A program made the position numbers and the translations under genes. Shown in pieces: positions 24,782-33,828 of a stretch of 64,000 nt of DNA (positions within the stretch are counted from its first letter, which is position 1; every line of letters starts with the position of its first letter). The stretch spans positions 18,466-82,465 of the forward strand of contig CALEJT010000044.1 of the NCBI GenBank assembly GCA_937898685.1. The letters run 5' to 3'. The stretch comes from an uncultured Gammaproteobacteria bacterium (GTDB lineage Bacteria > Pseudomonadota > Gammaproteobacteria > Pseudomonadales > Pseudohongiellaceae). The notes beneath the pieces are model-generated. The model saw only the letters and a list, made by a program, of their open reading frames with translations. It was not told the DNA's origin and did not search any database.

Positions 24782-26032
24782 ATGAACCAGACCATGACCT
24801 CCCTGTTCCGCACCGCAGCCAGACTGCGCTGGCTGGTACTCGCGGCGCACTGCACGCTGGTGGCAGGTACCGCCATGGCGCAGGATGAGCCCGCACGTCC
24901 GCAGCTTCCCGTGGCGAACGCCGCGCCGGCGGTTCCCACCGATCAGCCGCAAGTGGTGCCGCGTCCGCCGCAGATCAATGCCACCAGCTACATCCTGATG
25001 GACGCGCTCACCGGCGAAGTGTTGATCGAACACAATGCCGATACGCCGCTGCCGCCCGCCAGTCTCACCAAGATCATGACGACCTACATCGCGGACCACG
25101 AGATTGCGGCCGGTAATCTGTCACTCGACGACGAAGTGTTCGTGAGCGTGAAGGCCTGGCAGGCCGAAGGCTCCAAGATGTTCATCCAGGAAGGCACGCG
25201 CGTGCGTCTGGAAGACATCATGCGCGGCATCATCATCCAGTCGGGTAACGACGCCAGCATCGCACTCGCCGAACATATCGCAGGCAGCGAAGATGCCTTT
25301 GCCGATCTGATGAACCAGCACGCGCAGTTGCTCGGCATGACCAACACGCATTTCACCAATGCTTCCGGTCTGCCCGATCCGAACCACAAGGCTTCCGCGC
25401 GCGATCTCGCGATCCTGGCGCGTGCCGTCATCACGCGTTTCCCCGAGCCCTACAAGATGTACGGTGAGCGTGAGTTCACCTACAACAACATCCGTCAGCC
25501 CAACCGCAACACGTTGCTCTTCAGCGATCGCAGTGTCGACGGCATGAAGACCGGCTTCACCGACGATGCCGGCTACTGTCTGGTGGCGTCGGCCGTGCGC
25601 GATGGCATGCGCCTGATCACCGTGGTGATGGGCACCGAATCCGCCGACGCGCGCGCCGTCGAAACGCAGAAGCTGCTCACCTACGGTTTCCGCTTCTTCG
25701 AAACGCATCAGCTCTTCACCGGCAACGAAGTGCTCGGCATGGCCAAGGTCTGGTCCGGCGCTGCCGACGAAGTGCCGGTGGGCGTGCAGGAATCGCTGGT
25801 GCGCACGATTCAGCGCGGCCAGGCTGCCAACCTCACCACCGAACTCACGCTCGAGGAAACGATCAAGGCGCCGATCAGCGCCGGTCAGGAACTGGGCCGC
25901 GTGAAGGTGGCCGCCGGTGATCAGGTGTACTACGAAGGTCCGGTGGTGGCACTGCAGGACGTCGCCCGCGGCAGCCTGTGGAAGCGTCTGATGGACTGGC
26001 TGTACCTGTTTTTCCTCTCGTTGCTCAGCTAA
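24782..26032 (+). CDS. dacA: D-alanyl-D-alanine carboxypeptidase (PBP5/6 type)
   Basis: 416 aa. Signal peptide about 1-33 (TAMAQ), then a Pro-rich linker. Active-site motifs: SLTK (Ser94, Lys97), SGN (154-156) and KTG (256-258). The C-terminal PBP5 domain is present (ELTLEETIKAPISAGQ) with a terminal amphipathic helix (LWKRLMDWLYLFFLSLLS) that anchors the protein on the inner membrane. Removes the terminal D-Ala of stem peptides. Start: ATG with AGAGAAGA upstream. Confidence 0.95.
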   Translation: MNQTMTSLFRTAARLRWLVLAAHCTLVAGTAMAQDEPARPQLPVANAAPAVPTDQPQVVPRPPQINATSYILMDALTGEVLIEHNADTPLPPASLTKIMTTYIADHEIAAGNLSLDDEVFVSVKAWQAEGSKMFIQEGTRVRLEDIMRGIIIQSGNDASIALAEHIAGSEDAFADLMNQHAQLLGMTNTHFTNASGLPDPNHKASARDLAILARAVITRFPEPYKMYGEREFTYNNIRQPNRNTLLFSDRSVDGMKTGFTDDAGYCLVASAVRDGMRLITVVMGTESADARAVETQKLLTYGFRFFETHQLFTGNEVLGMAKVWSGAADEVPVGVQESLVRTIQRGQAANLTTELTLEETIKAPISAGQELGRVKVAAGDQVYYEGPVVALQDVARGSLWKRLMDWLYLFFLSLLS

Positions 26033-26043
26033 GGCAGTAGAGC

Positions 26044-26313
26044 ATGACGCAGCAAGAACCGCCCAAACTCGAATATCCCTGTGACTATCCGATCAAGGTG
26101 ATGGGCATGAACGATCACGACTTCGCGCACGTCGTGATCGCCATCATCCGTCGCCACGATGAAAGTTTCGATGCGTCCTCGGTGACTCTGCGCGCCAGCC
26201 GCAACGATAAATACCTTTCGGTCACTGCCACCATCACCGCCACGGGGCCAGAACAGATCGCAGCGATCTTCGCCGATCTGAAGGCCACCGGGCGCGTGCA
26301 GATGGTGTTGTAA
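26044..26313 (+). CDS. ybeD: YbeD/DUF493 family protein
   Basis: 89 aa. Matches E. coli YbeD: LEYPCDYPIKVMG near the start, FAHVVIAIIRRHDESFD, and SVTATITATGPEQIAAIF with the final RVQMVL. ACT-like ferredoxin fold of unknown function, always near dacA and lipB. Start: ATG 11 bp after dacA. Confidence 0.9.
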   Translation: MTQQEPPKLEYPCDYPIKVMGMNDHDFAHVVIAIIRRHDESFDASSVTLRASRNDKYLSVTATITATGPEQIAAIFADLKATGRVQMVL

Positions 26314-26346
26314 GTTTCACCATCCGTTCAGCGTTCGCTTCCACTT

Positions 26347-26988
26347 ATGAGCGTAGGGTCGCCTCCACGTTGTGAGATCCGCTACCTGGGACTGCGGCCC
26401 TATCAGGAAGTGTGGGATGCGATGCAGCGTTTCACGGCGGAACGTACTCCGGACACCGTCGACGAACTCTGGGTGCTCGAGCACGAGCCGGTCTACACGC
26501 AGGGACAGACCGGCAAACCCGAACATGTGCTAGATCCGCACGGCATTCCCATCGTGCAGAGCGATAGAGGGGGGCAGGTCACCTATCACGGCCCAGGCCA
26601 ACTCATCGTTTACTTTCTACTCGACGTGCGTCGCCGTGGTTACGGCGTGCGCAGCCTCGTCGATCTCATCGAACGCTCGATCCTGCGCTTGTTGCACGAC
26701 TTCGGCATCGAAGGCCAGCTGCGTCCCGGTGCGCCCGGTGTCTATGTGGGCGATGCGAAGATTTCCGCATTGGGCCTGCGAATTCGCCGCGGTTGTTCAC
26801 TCCACGGACTCAGTCTCAACGTCAACATGGATTTGACGCCGTTTTCATGGATCAATCCCTGCGGCTATCCCGGCCTGCGTGCCACTTCGATACGTGAATT
26901 GTTGCCCCAGTCGGGTGCAGAGCTGTTCACGCAAGTGCAACAACGACTTGTCGCGATTTTGCTGCAAGAACTCGGCACAGAGCCCTGA
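26347..26988 (+). CDS. lipB: Octanoyl-[acyl carrier protein]:protein N-octanoyltransferase
   Basis: 213 aa. Moves octanoyl groups from ACP to lipoyl domains. Catalytic pair Lys138 (GDAKISALGLRI) and Cys172 (INPCGYPG). Also conserved: RGGQVTYHGPGQLIVY and SLHGLSLNVN. First half of the lipoate synthesis route; lipA follows 54 bp downstream, with its own probable -10 box. Confidence 0.95.
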   Translation: MSVGSPPRCEIRYLGLRPYQEVWDAMQRFTAERTPDTVDELWVLEHEPVYTQGQTGKPEHVLDPHGIPIVQSDRGGQVTYHGPGQLIVYFLLDVRRRGYGVRSLVDLIERSILRLLHDFGIEGQLRPGAPGVYVGDAKISALGLRIRRGCSLHGLSLNVNMDLTPFSWINPCGYPGLRATSIRELLPQSGAELFTQVQQRLVAILLQELGTEP

Positions 26989-26998
26989 TTTCCTGCGC

Positions 26999-27004
26999 TA
27001 TAAT
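26999..27004 (+). promoter_or_regulatory. Candidate lipA -10 box
   Basis: Perfect TATAAT 39 bp before the lipA start and 11 bp after the lipB stop. No clear -35 element at the expected distance. Confidence 0.45.
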
Positions 27005-27042
27005 CCGGACCGCTTTCTTCTCTCTGCAGTGAGATCCCGCCG

Positions 27043-28008
27043 ATGTCAGAAGTGCAGTCCGTCGATCCCAGCCAGGTAAAGGTGGTTCAAGGTGAAAAAT
27101 TGCGTGGTGCCGACAAGGTGGCGCGCATTCCCGTCAAGGTGATTCCCACGGTGGAACTGCCGCGCAAGCCGGAGTGGATCCGCGCTCGCATCGGCGACAA
27201 CGAGCGCGTGCGCAGCATCAAGGAAACGCTGCGTCGCCACAAACTCGCCTCCGTCTGCGAAGAAGCCTCCTGTCCCAACCTCGGTGAATGTTTCAGTGGT
27301 GGTACCGCCACCTTCATGATCATGGGTGATATCTGCACCCGCCGCTGTCCGTTCTGCGACGTGGCGCATGGTCGCCCCAATCCGCTGAACGAAAACGAAC
27401 CGATCGAACTCGCCGAAGCGATTCAGGAGATGAAACTGCGCTACGTGGTCGTCACTTCGGTGGATCGCGACGACCTGCTCGATGGTGGTGCCGATCACTT
27501 CGCACGCTGCATCAGTGAGACGCGCCGTCTCAATCCCGGCATCAAGGTGGAAGTGCTCGTGCCCGACTTCCGTGGTCGTGGTGACATCGCACTGAAGATT
27601 CTCACGGCCACCAAACCCGACGTGTTCAACCACAACCTCGAAACCGTGCCCGAGCTTTACAAGAAAGTACGCCCGGGTTCCGATTATCAGTGGTCACTGA
27701 ACCTGCTCAAGCAGTACAAGGCGATGGCGCCCGACGTCATCACGAAGTCCGGCATCATGGTGGGCTTGGGTGAAACGCGGGAGCAGGTGTTGCGTGTGCT
27801 CGAAGACATGCGTGCGCACGACATCGATATGGTGACGATCGGTCAATATCTGCAGCCGAGCCGCAACCATCTGCCGGTCGATCGCTTCGTCCATCCCGAT
27901 GAATTCGCAGAGTATGCGCGTATCGGTGAGGAGATGGGCTTCAGGCACGTCGCCAGCGGCCCGATGGTGCGCTCCTCATACCATGCCGACAAGCAGTCGG
28001 GGATCTGA
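27043..28008 (+). CDS. lipA: Lipoyl synthase
   Basis: 321 aa. Radical-SAM enzyme inserting sulfur at C6 and C8 of the octanoyl chain. Two clusters: auxiliary Cys72, Cys77, Cys83 (CEEASCPNLGEC) and radical-SAM Cys98, Cys102, Cys105 (CTRRCPFC); the final RSSYHAD serine, an auxiliary-cluster ligand in the family, is present. The last 33 bp overlap the convergent holA gene. Confidence 0.95.
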   Translation: MSEVQSVDPSQVKVVQGEKLRGADKVARIPVKVIPTVELPRKPEWIRARIGDNERVRSIKETLRRHKLASVCEEASCPNLGECFSGGTATFMIMGDICTRRCPFCDVAHGRPNPLNENEPIELAEAIQEMKLRYVVVTSVDRDDLLDGGADHFARCISETRRLNPGIKVEVLVPDFRGRGDIALKILTATKPDVFNHNLETVPELYKKVRPGSDYQWSLNLLKQYKAMAPDVITKSGIMVGLGETREQVLRVLEDMRAHDIDMVTIGQYLQPSRNHLPVDRFVHPDEFAEYARIGEEMGFRHVASGPMVRSSYHADKQSGI

Positions 28009-29001
28009 GAAGCGTAGTACCAGCGCGCCGAGTTCGTCCCACTCGTTCAACTTGTGCAAACCCTTCACGCTCTGATCGATGCGCCGTGCGCGTTCGAGCA
28101 GGGCGAGCAGGCTGCTTTGACGATGCGTCTGCAGTGCGCGCGTCACCTGCGCCTGCTTGTTTCCCCACACGCGATGCGCCTGCAGCACCGCATTCATCGG
28201 TTGTCCCTGCGCCAGGTCGGCCTGCATTGCCGCCAGCGCGCGAATTTCCCGGCACAGCATGGTGAGGATGTAGAGCAGTTCTTCGCCCTCGCCACGCAGG
28301 TGCGAAAGGATGCGCAGCGCACGTGAGCCATTGCCGGCCAAGCAAGCGTCGATCAAGGCGAACACGCTGAAGCGGGCATTGTCGGCAACGAGTTCCTGCA
28401 CCTGCGTGGCGTCGAGACGATCGCCTTCGATCAAAAGTCGCAGCTTGTCCGCTTCCTGCGCTGCCGCGAGCAGGTTGCCTTCCACCCGATCCGCCAAGAG
28501 CTGCAACGCTTCCGGTTCGGCGCGGATGCCCTGTGCCGCGAGACGTTGTCCGATCCAACCCGGCAATTGCTGTTCGTTGATGGGCCAGAGCTGGCAGAAG
28601 AGTCCCGCGGCTTCGAGTTGCTTGAACCACTTCGTGCTCTGGCTCTGCTTGTCGATGCGGCCGGAAGTCAGGAGCAAGAGATTGTCCGGGTTGGGTTGTT
28701 CGAGATAGGTGAGGAGTGCGGTGCGCGCAGCCTCGTCGATCTTGTTACTGCCCATGCGCAAGTCGATCAGCTTGCGTTCGGCGAAGAGCGACATTTCCTG
28801 ATTCGTCGCAAGCAGTTGATTCCAATCGAAGCCGGGACCGACCTCCATCACCAGGCGCTCACTGAAACCCTGTTCCTTCGCGAAGGCGCGCACGGCATCG
28901 CAGGCTTCCTGCATCAACAGGACCTCATCGCCGCTGATCCACACCAACGGAGGTAATTGTTTGCGTAATGTGGAAAGAAGTTGTTCCGCTTTGACTTGCA
29001 T
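27976..29001 (-). CDS. holA: DNA polymerase III delta subunit
   Basis: 341 aa from the ATG at 29001. Clamp-loader subunit that opens the beta clamp. Family pattern: LLSTLRKQLPPLVWISGDEVLLMQEACDAVR, LLLLTSGRIDKQSQSTKWFKQLE, RVEGNLLAAAQEADKL and RFSVFALIDACLAGN. Length fits (E. coli delta 343). It converges on lipA with a 33-bp overlap and is not next to lptE and leuS, its usual neighbours. Confidence 0.93.
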   Translation of the reverse strand: MQVKAEQLLSTLRKQLPPLVWISGDEVLLMQEACDAVRAFAKEQGFSERLVMEVGPGFDWNQLLATNQEMSLFAERKLIDLRMGSNKIDEAARTALLTYLEQPNPDNLLLLTSGRIDKQSQSTKWFKQLEAAGLFCQLWPINEQQLPGWIGQRLAAQGIRAEPEALQLLADRVEGNLLAAAQEADKLRLLIEGDRLDATQVQELVADNARFSVFALIDACLAGNGSRALRILSHLRGEGEELLYILTMLCREIRALAAMQADLAQGQPMNAVLQAHRVWGNKQAQVTRALQTHRQSSLLALLERARRIDQSVKGLHKLNEWDELGALVLRFSDPRLLVGMV

Positions 29002-29091
29002 GTGGTGCCTATCGAATGAGGCGCCAATGCTAACACGCCAGCACGCTGGCGCTTCAGCCGGCACCATAAGGGCATAAAGTGTGCGTAATCC

Positions 29092-29119
29092 TTGTGTTGT
29101 GGAGGGATTGCTCTATACT
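29092..29119 (+). promoter_or_regulatory. Candidate sigma-70 promoter of the DEAD-box helicase gene
   Basis: TTGTGT (29092-29097), 16-bp spacer, TATACT (29114-29119). The start codon is 69 bp further, leaving a C/A-rich leader of about 60 nt. A long leader is common for cold-shock helicase genes. Confidence 0.45.
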
Positions 29120-29188
29120 GCGCGCCCCCCAGGGAGACTAAGGACAGTTTCCTCCGGGGACCACTCATAGTTTCCTAGATACCCCTCC

Positions 29189-31015
29189 ATGACCAACCCC
29201 GCCCCTTCCTTCAGCGCCTTGGCGCTGAGCACCCCTGTACTCCAAGCTTTGGAGAAAGTCGGTTACGAAAAACCTTCGCCCATCCAGGAGAAGACCATTC
29301 CCTTCCTGCTCGACGGCCGCGATGTCATCGGTCAGGCCCAGACCGGTACCGGTAAGACCGCTGCCTTTGCCTTGCCGATCCTGAGCAAATTGGATCTCAA
29401 GCAGACCCTGCCGCAGGCGCTGGTCCTGGCGCCGACGCGCGAGCTTGCCATCCAGGTGGCCGAAGCCTTCCAGACCTACGCTACCTTCATTCCCGGCTTT
29501 CACGTACTGCCGATCTACGGTGGTTCGGATTTTCGCGGTCAGCTGCAGGGTCTGCGTCGTGGTTGCCACGTCGTGGTGGGGACACCGGGTCGCGTCATGG
29601 ATCACATGCGTCGCGGCACGCTCGACCTGTCGGGGCTGAAGACCATCGTGCTCGACGAAGCCGATGAAATGCTGCGCATGGGCTTCATCGAAGACGTCGA
29701 ATGGGTTTTGGAACAAGCGCCACAGGAAAGACAGATCGCGCTGTTTTCCGCCACCATGCCGCCGCCGATCCGCAAGATCGCCACGCAGCATCTGCGCGAA
29801 CCCGAACATGTCACCATCGAACTCAAGACGGTGTCCGCCGAAACCATCCGCCAGCGCTACTGGCCCGTGCGCGGCACCAACAAGCTCGATGCCTTGACCC
29901 GCATTCTCGAGGCCGAACCTTTCAACGGCATGATCATCTTCGTGCGCACGAAAACGCTCACCGTCGATCTGGCCGACAAACTCTCCGCCCGTGGTTTCGC
30001 CTGTTCGCCGCTCAATGGCGACATGTCGCAGCAACTGCGTGAAGCGACGGTCGAAAAACTGCGCAAGGGGCGTCTCGACATCCTGATCGCCACCGACGTC
30101 GCTGCGCGTGGTCTCGACGTCGAGCGCATCAGTCACGTCGTCAACTACGACATTCCCTACGACGTCGAAACCTATATCCACCGCATAGGCCGTACCGGTC
30201 GCGCTGGCCGGGAAGGCGACGCCATCCTGTTCGTCGCACCGCGCGAACAGCGCATGCTCGGTGCGATCGAAAAGGCGACGCGCAAGAAGATCGAGTTGAT
30301 GGAACTGCCGTCGACCGAGCTCATCAACGACCGTCGCACCGCGCGCTTCATGCAGGACATCACCGACACCCTGCAAGCCGGCGGACTCGAGCCCTATCTG
30401 GATCTCGTGCGTCGCTACGAGCAGGAACACAACGTGCCCGCGATGGAAATCGCTGCGGCACTGGCCAAACGTCTGCGCGGTGATCAACCGCTGCTGCTTG
30501 CTCCGACCAAGAGCGAAGAAGGCGGCAAGGGTTTCGAGCGCAGCGACAAACCGCGCCGCAAACGTGAGGATGCGCGCGAGGAATGGGGCCGTGCGAACGA
30601 CGGCGAAGCCTTCGACAGACCACGCGCCCCGCGCCGTGAATTCAGTCGTGATCCGAGCAACATGGGCCCGGTGGAACCCGGCATGGAACGCTTCCGCATC
30701 GAAGTCGGTCATGCCCATGAAGTGAAACCTGCCAACATCGTCGGTGCCATCGCCAACGAGGCCGGCATCGAAAGTCGCTACATCGGCCGCATCCAGATCT
30801 TCGACGAGTTCTCGTACATCGATCTGCCCGAAGGCATGCCGAAGGAAACCTTCCAGCACCTGCAACGCGTGTGGGTGCAGAAACGTCAGTTGCGCATCAC
30901 CAAGATCGCATCGGGTGCGGCGGGAAAGGCAGGGAAGAGCGAAAGGGCGGCGCCGCCGCGTCGCGATCAACACGACAAGCCCGAACGGCGCACCAAGAAA
31001 CACAGCCGTTCCTGA
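29189..31015 (+). CDS. deaD: DEAD-box RNA helicase, DeaD/CsdA type
   Basis: 608 aa. Motifs: Q motif (GYEKPSPIQ), walker A AQTGTGKTAA, PTRELAIQ, TPGR, DEAD (VLDEADEML), SAT, and in domain 2 ATDVAARGLD and HRIGRTGRAG. After residue about 430 comes an Arg/Lys/Glu-rich linker, then a DbpA-type RNA-binding domain (about 487-560, RFRIEVGHAHEVKPANIVGAIA) and a basic tail. This is the architecture of E. coli DeaD, which unwinds structured RNA in ribosome assembly and at low temperature. Start: ATG, ribosome site weak. Confidence 0.92.
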   Translation: MTNPAPSFSALALSTPVLQALEKVGYEKPSPIQEKTIPFLLDGRDVIGQAQTGTGKTAAFALPILSKLDLKQTLPQALVLAPTRELAIQVAEAFQTYATFIPGFHVLPIYGGSDFRGQLQGLRRGCHVVVGTPGRVMDHMRRGTLDLSGLKTIVLDEADEMLRMGFIEDVEWVLEQAPQERQIALFSATMPPPIRKIATQHLREPEHVTIELKTVSAETIRQRYWPVRGTNKLDALTRILEAEPFNGMIIFVRTKTLTVDLADKLSARGFACSPLNGDMSQQLREATVEKLRKGRLDILIATDVAARGLDVERISHVVNYDIPYDVETYIHRIGRTGRAGREGDAILFVAPREQRMLGAIEKATRKKIELMELPSTELINDRRTARFMQDITDTLQAGGLEPYLDLVRRYEQEHNVPAMEIAAALAKRLRGDQPLLLAPTKSEEGGKGFERSDKPRRKREDAREEWGRANDGEAFDRPRAPRREFSRDPSNMGPVEPGMERFRIEVGHAHEVKPANIVGAIANEAGIESRYIGRIQIFDEFSYIDLPEGMPKETFQHLQRVWVQKRQLRITKIASGAAGKAGKSERAAPPRRDQHDKPERRTKKHSRS

Positions 31016-31058
31016 TGCGTCGTTTGGGACCGGCGGTACTCGGCGATCCCAAGCTCTC

Positions 31059-31095
31059 GAAGTACCTGCGCGAGCGTCGCTCACGCAGGTGCTTC
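31059..31095. terminator. Hairpin between convergent deaD and mutarotase genes
   Basis: A 12-bp arm pair (31059-31070 with 31084-31095, one mismatch) around a 13-nt loop, overlapping the stop of the minus-strand gene. No T-run, so a weak or Rho-linked end is likelier than a strong terminator. Confidence 0.4.
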
Positions 31096-31933
31096 ATTCG
31101 ATGATCTGCGTAAGAACGTGGGAGCTGTCGGGGGAGAGGATGAAGGGCTGCGTCAACGCCGTTTCCACACACAGCATGTGACGATAGTCATCCGGCGTCA
31201 GGTCCGGGAAGCGCGTGTGAGCTTCGTTCCACGGGTTCCACACCACGATGCTGTCGTGCCCCTTCGAGCAGATGTGCGTTTCACCTTGTGGGTCCTTCAG
31301 TACGACTCGTTCTGCCGGGTCGAGGTGGATGCGATCCGTTTCCGCCTCGATCACGTAAGGAGAGGGCGTTTCGAAACGCTCCCAGTCCTTGGTCTTGTCT
31401 GAATATTGACCTTTGAGTCCATCGAGCTGCACCGCCTCGATGTCGGAGACGGCGAAATAGCTGTGCAGGGCGCAATTGAGCGGCACGTCCTTGTTGCTGC
31501 GGTTGATGGAATGCAGACGGATTTCCAGCTGTTCACCGATCATGATCTCGAGTTCCACGCCCACTTGCGCGGGCACCGCCGGATGGCTGATGTCTTCGGG
31601 AAGGAGCAGAAGGCGGCTGCCCTGCAGCGAGTTGTCGACGGCGGCCAGATACCAGCGTTTCGTGCGCGCCACACCGTGCGCCGGCAGCTTGGCCTCGGTG
31701 GGATGTGCACCAAACCAGGGCCAGCAGATCGGGACGCCGCCGCGAATCGACTTGGTGCCATCGAACAGCGCGGCGTCGCTCAGGAAAAGGCGTTCACGTC
31801 CATCGCGCTTGGGCTTGTAGCGCAGTACCTGGCCACCGAACAATGAGATGGTGGCGGTGGCCATTGCGTTGGAGATTTCCAACAGTGAAACAGCGGGATT
31901 GAGGTGTTTCTGGAACAGACTGAAGACTGCCAT
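31094..31933 (-). CDS. D-hexose-6-phosphate mutarotase (YeaD-like aldose 1-epimerase)
   Basis: 279 aa from the ATG at 31933 (GGAG upstream). Galactose-mutarotase-like fold. Motifs of the YeaD branch: FGGQVLRYKP, IRGGVPICWPWFG, AHGVARTKRW and LNCALHSYFAVSD (the catalytic-type His), then VVWNPWNE near the end, where the general-base acid is expected. It interconverts alpha and beta glucose 6-phosphate or related sugars. Isolated gene. Confidence 0.85.
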   Translation of the reverse strand: MAVFSLFQKHLNPAVSLLEISNAMATATISLFGGQVLRYKPKRDGRERLFLSDAALFDGTKSIRGGVPICWPWFGAHPTEAKLPAHGVARTKRWYLAAVDNSLQGSRLLLLPEDISHPAVPAQVGVELEIMIGEQLEIRLHSINRSNKDVPLNCALHSYFAVSDIEAVQLDGLKGQYSDKTKDWERFETPSPYVIEAETDRIHLDPAERVVLKDPQGETHICSKGHDSIVVWNPWNEAHTRFPDLTPDDYRHMLCVETALTQPFILSPDSSHVLTQIIE

Positions 31934-32089
31934 AGGAACTCCACCAGATGAGACCGCGCAGCTTACTGGACTTGGCGAATCGTTCCAACTCCATCGCTGC
32001 ACTCCTTGGCCTTTGAGCGGGCTGTGCTAGGATCACCACCACGCCGGCCCCGCCCGCCACGAGAACAACAACATTGAAGAGGGGAAAAC

Positions 32090-32662
32090 ATGAAACGCGT
32101 ACTTCGCAGTGCCTGGCTCATCCTGCTGCTGTGCGGTCTGTTCAGCCCGCTGAGAGCACACCACAACACGCAGGCCGAATACGGCCCCTTCGATTCCAGT
32201 TTCATCACCGTCGATGGTGTGATCACCAACATCAAATGGGGCAACCCGCACATCGCCTTCACCATCGAGGTCACCGGTGGTGATCTGCCGCCCGAAGAAG
32301 TCGGGCAGCGCTGGCAGGTGAACAGTCATCCCGTCAACGTGAAGGTGGCCTACGGTTTCAGTCAGGATGAGTTCAAGGTGGGCGACAAGGTGCATCTGCT
32401 GGCCTGGCGCCACGTGCGCGGCATCAAGCATCTCTGGCCGCGCGCGATTCAGGTGAACGACGGTCCGCTCAAGTCCAACGTGCGCTATTCCGACATGATC
32501 GACATCGCCAACGGCACCTTCGAATCTCTCGGCATCGAGCCGGCAGCCAACCTCAATGGTTCCGATCCGATTCGCGCCGGTACCGCCACGGTGGAAAAAC
32601 TCAAGACCATGGGGCTGCTCGACGAGCAGGGCAACATGATCTGGCCGCCGCCGGGCCGTTAA
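32090..32662 (+). CDS. DUF6152-like secreted protein (copy 2)
   Basis: 190 aa; start ATG with GAGGGGAA upstream. Signal peptide 1-23; predicted cleavage after LRA leaves His24-His25 at the mature N-terminus. The NPH motif holds His54. It is longer than copies 1 and 3 by a C-terminal helix-rich extension (ATVEKLKTMGLLDEQGN). Downstream neighbours are unrelated, and no GHWEGDTLV gene is adjacent. Function unknown. Confidence 0.7.
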   Translation: MKRVLRSAWLILLLCGLFSPLRAHHNTQAEYGPFDSSFITVDGVITNIKWGNPHIAFTIEVTGGDLPPEEVGQRWQVNSHPVNVKVAYGFSQDEFKVGDKVHLLAWRHVRGIKHLWPRAIQVNDGPLKSNVRYSDMIDIANGTFESLGIEPAANLNGSDPIRAGTATVEKLKTMGLLDEQGNMIWPPPGR

Positions 32663-33135
32663 GTCTTGGGCGGAAACGCCGAACCATCCTTACGCGTGAA
32701 AACGGTCACGCCGTCGACGAATTCGAACTTCATGTCGACGTCCGGATATTCGCCGCTGTCGCCAGGTAGGCGATCACCGATTTCCAGATAGGCCGCATCG
32801 CTGTCGCTGCGGTTGATGAGGTGATGACCATTTTCCTCGCCGGCGGGGAAGGCCGCACACATGCCGGGCGTCAGCACGGTTTCGCCTTCATCCGTCACCA
32901 ATACCAATTCGCCACTGAGGACCATCACGAACTCGTCCTGCACGCGGTGCCAATGCCGTTGCGCCGACATCGTGCCGGGCGGCAACACCGTGTAGTTCAC
33001 ACCGAAGTTCTTCAGTCCCGCGGCATCACCCAGGCGGTGACGCCGACGCGCCAGGCACGGCGCATCGTACGGGGCGGGATAGCCGGTGCCGATGCGAGCT
33101 GGGATGTCCAGAGGATCACGGATGATGGTGGGCAT
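32659..33135 (-). CDS. Cupin-domain protein
   Basis: 158 aa. One cupin barrel: metal-ligand motif 1 QRHWHRVQDEFVMVLSGE supplies His-x-His and Glu, and motif 2 (AAFPAGEENGHHLINRS) gives the fourth ligand His. An N-terminal GTGYPAPYDAPCLARRR segment is typical of a common bacterial cupin subgroup without a known substrate. Ends 4 bp inside the stop region of the convergent DUF6152-like gene. Confidence 0.8.
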   Translation of the reverse strand: MPTIIRDPLDIPARIGTGYPAPYDAPCLARRRHRLGDAAGLKNFGVNYTVLPPGTMSAQRHWHRVQDEFVMVLSGELVLVTDEGETVLTPGMCAAFPAGEENGHHLINRSDSDAAYLEIGDRLPGDSGEYPDVDMKFEFVDGVTVFTRKDGSAFPPKT

Positions 33136-33172
33136 ATTGCCTCCGTAAGTGGTTCAACGTGATGAAGAAGAC

Positions 33173-33664
33173 TCAGAGCGGCGTATTACGGCGCCGGCGA
33201 TATTCGAGATGCTCGTGCACGCCGCGGCGCAGCGCGGAGGTGGTGCGTTCGAGCGCATTCACCGTCAAGAGAATGATCAGTACCAGCACCGACATTTTCA
33301 CTGCCGTCAGCCTGCTGCCAACGGCGATGCAGACGCCGAGCGCAGCCAGTACCCAGATCGCGGCGGCGGAGGTGACGCCCATCACCGTGCCGTCGCGCGT
33401 CATCATCACACCGGCACCGAGAAAACCTACGCCGGTCACGACCTGACCGATCACTCGCGTCGGATCGACGTTGTCGGCGTTCAGATGCAACGACAAGGCC
33501 ACGAAGATGTAGGTGGCCAACACGATCAGCGCGGAGGTGCGGATGCCCATCGGTTTACCGCGCAGCTGACGTTCCACCCCGATGATCGCACCGCAGAAAA
33601 GGCAGGTACCGATGGAGCGCCAGTCGAAGGGCTCGATGGCGAGCAGGCTGATCAATTCGTTCAT
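33173..33664 (-). CDS. MgtC/SapB family membrane protein
   Basis: 163 aa from the ATG at 33664. Four membrane helices; conserved IGVERQLRGKPMGIRT, then GVGFLGAGVMMTRDGTVMGVTSAAAIW, the MgtC signature. MgtC is needed for growth at low magnesium and in macrophages, and inhibits F1Fo ATPase. Here no mgtB neighbour is present; a role in ion or stress physiology is inferred from the family. Confidence 0.85.
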   Translation of the reverse strand: MNELISLLAIEPFDWRSIGTCLFCGAIIGVERQLRGKPMGIRTSALIVLATYIFVALSLHLNADNVDPTRVIGQVVTGVGFLGAGVMMTRDGTVMGVTSAAAIWVLAALGVCIAVGSRLTAVKMSVLVLIILLTVNALERTTSALRRGVHEHLEYRRRRNTPL

Positions 33665-33828
33665 CAGGTGGGCTCTGAGGAGGGACACTGGCGGCGGATT
33701 TTGGCATAGGTCGAGGCTATTGCAACGCGGGGAGGTATGAGCGGCGGAGGACCTGCCTTGCGGTTGCCGTCGAAGGGGCTCAAACTGCGACCTCACGCGT
33801 GCAAGGGGCACGGCAAGGAGGAGAAGCG

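Noticed and set aside
29165..31084. A 639-codon frame opposite deaD, and similar long frames opposite the gamma-glutamyltransferase and ExbB-like genes
   Set aside because: They mirror high-GC codon bias of well-supported genes and have low-complexity, family-less products.
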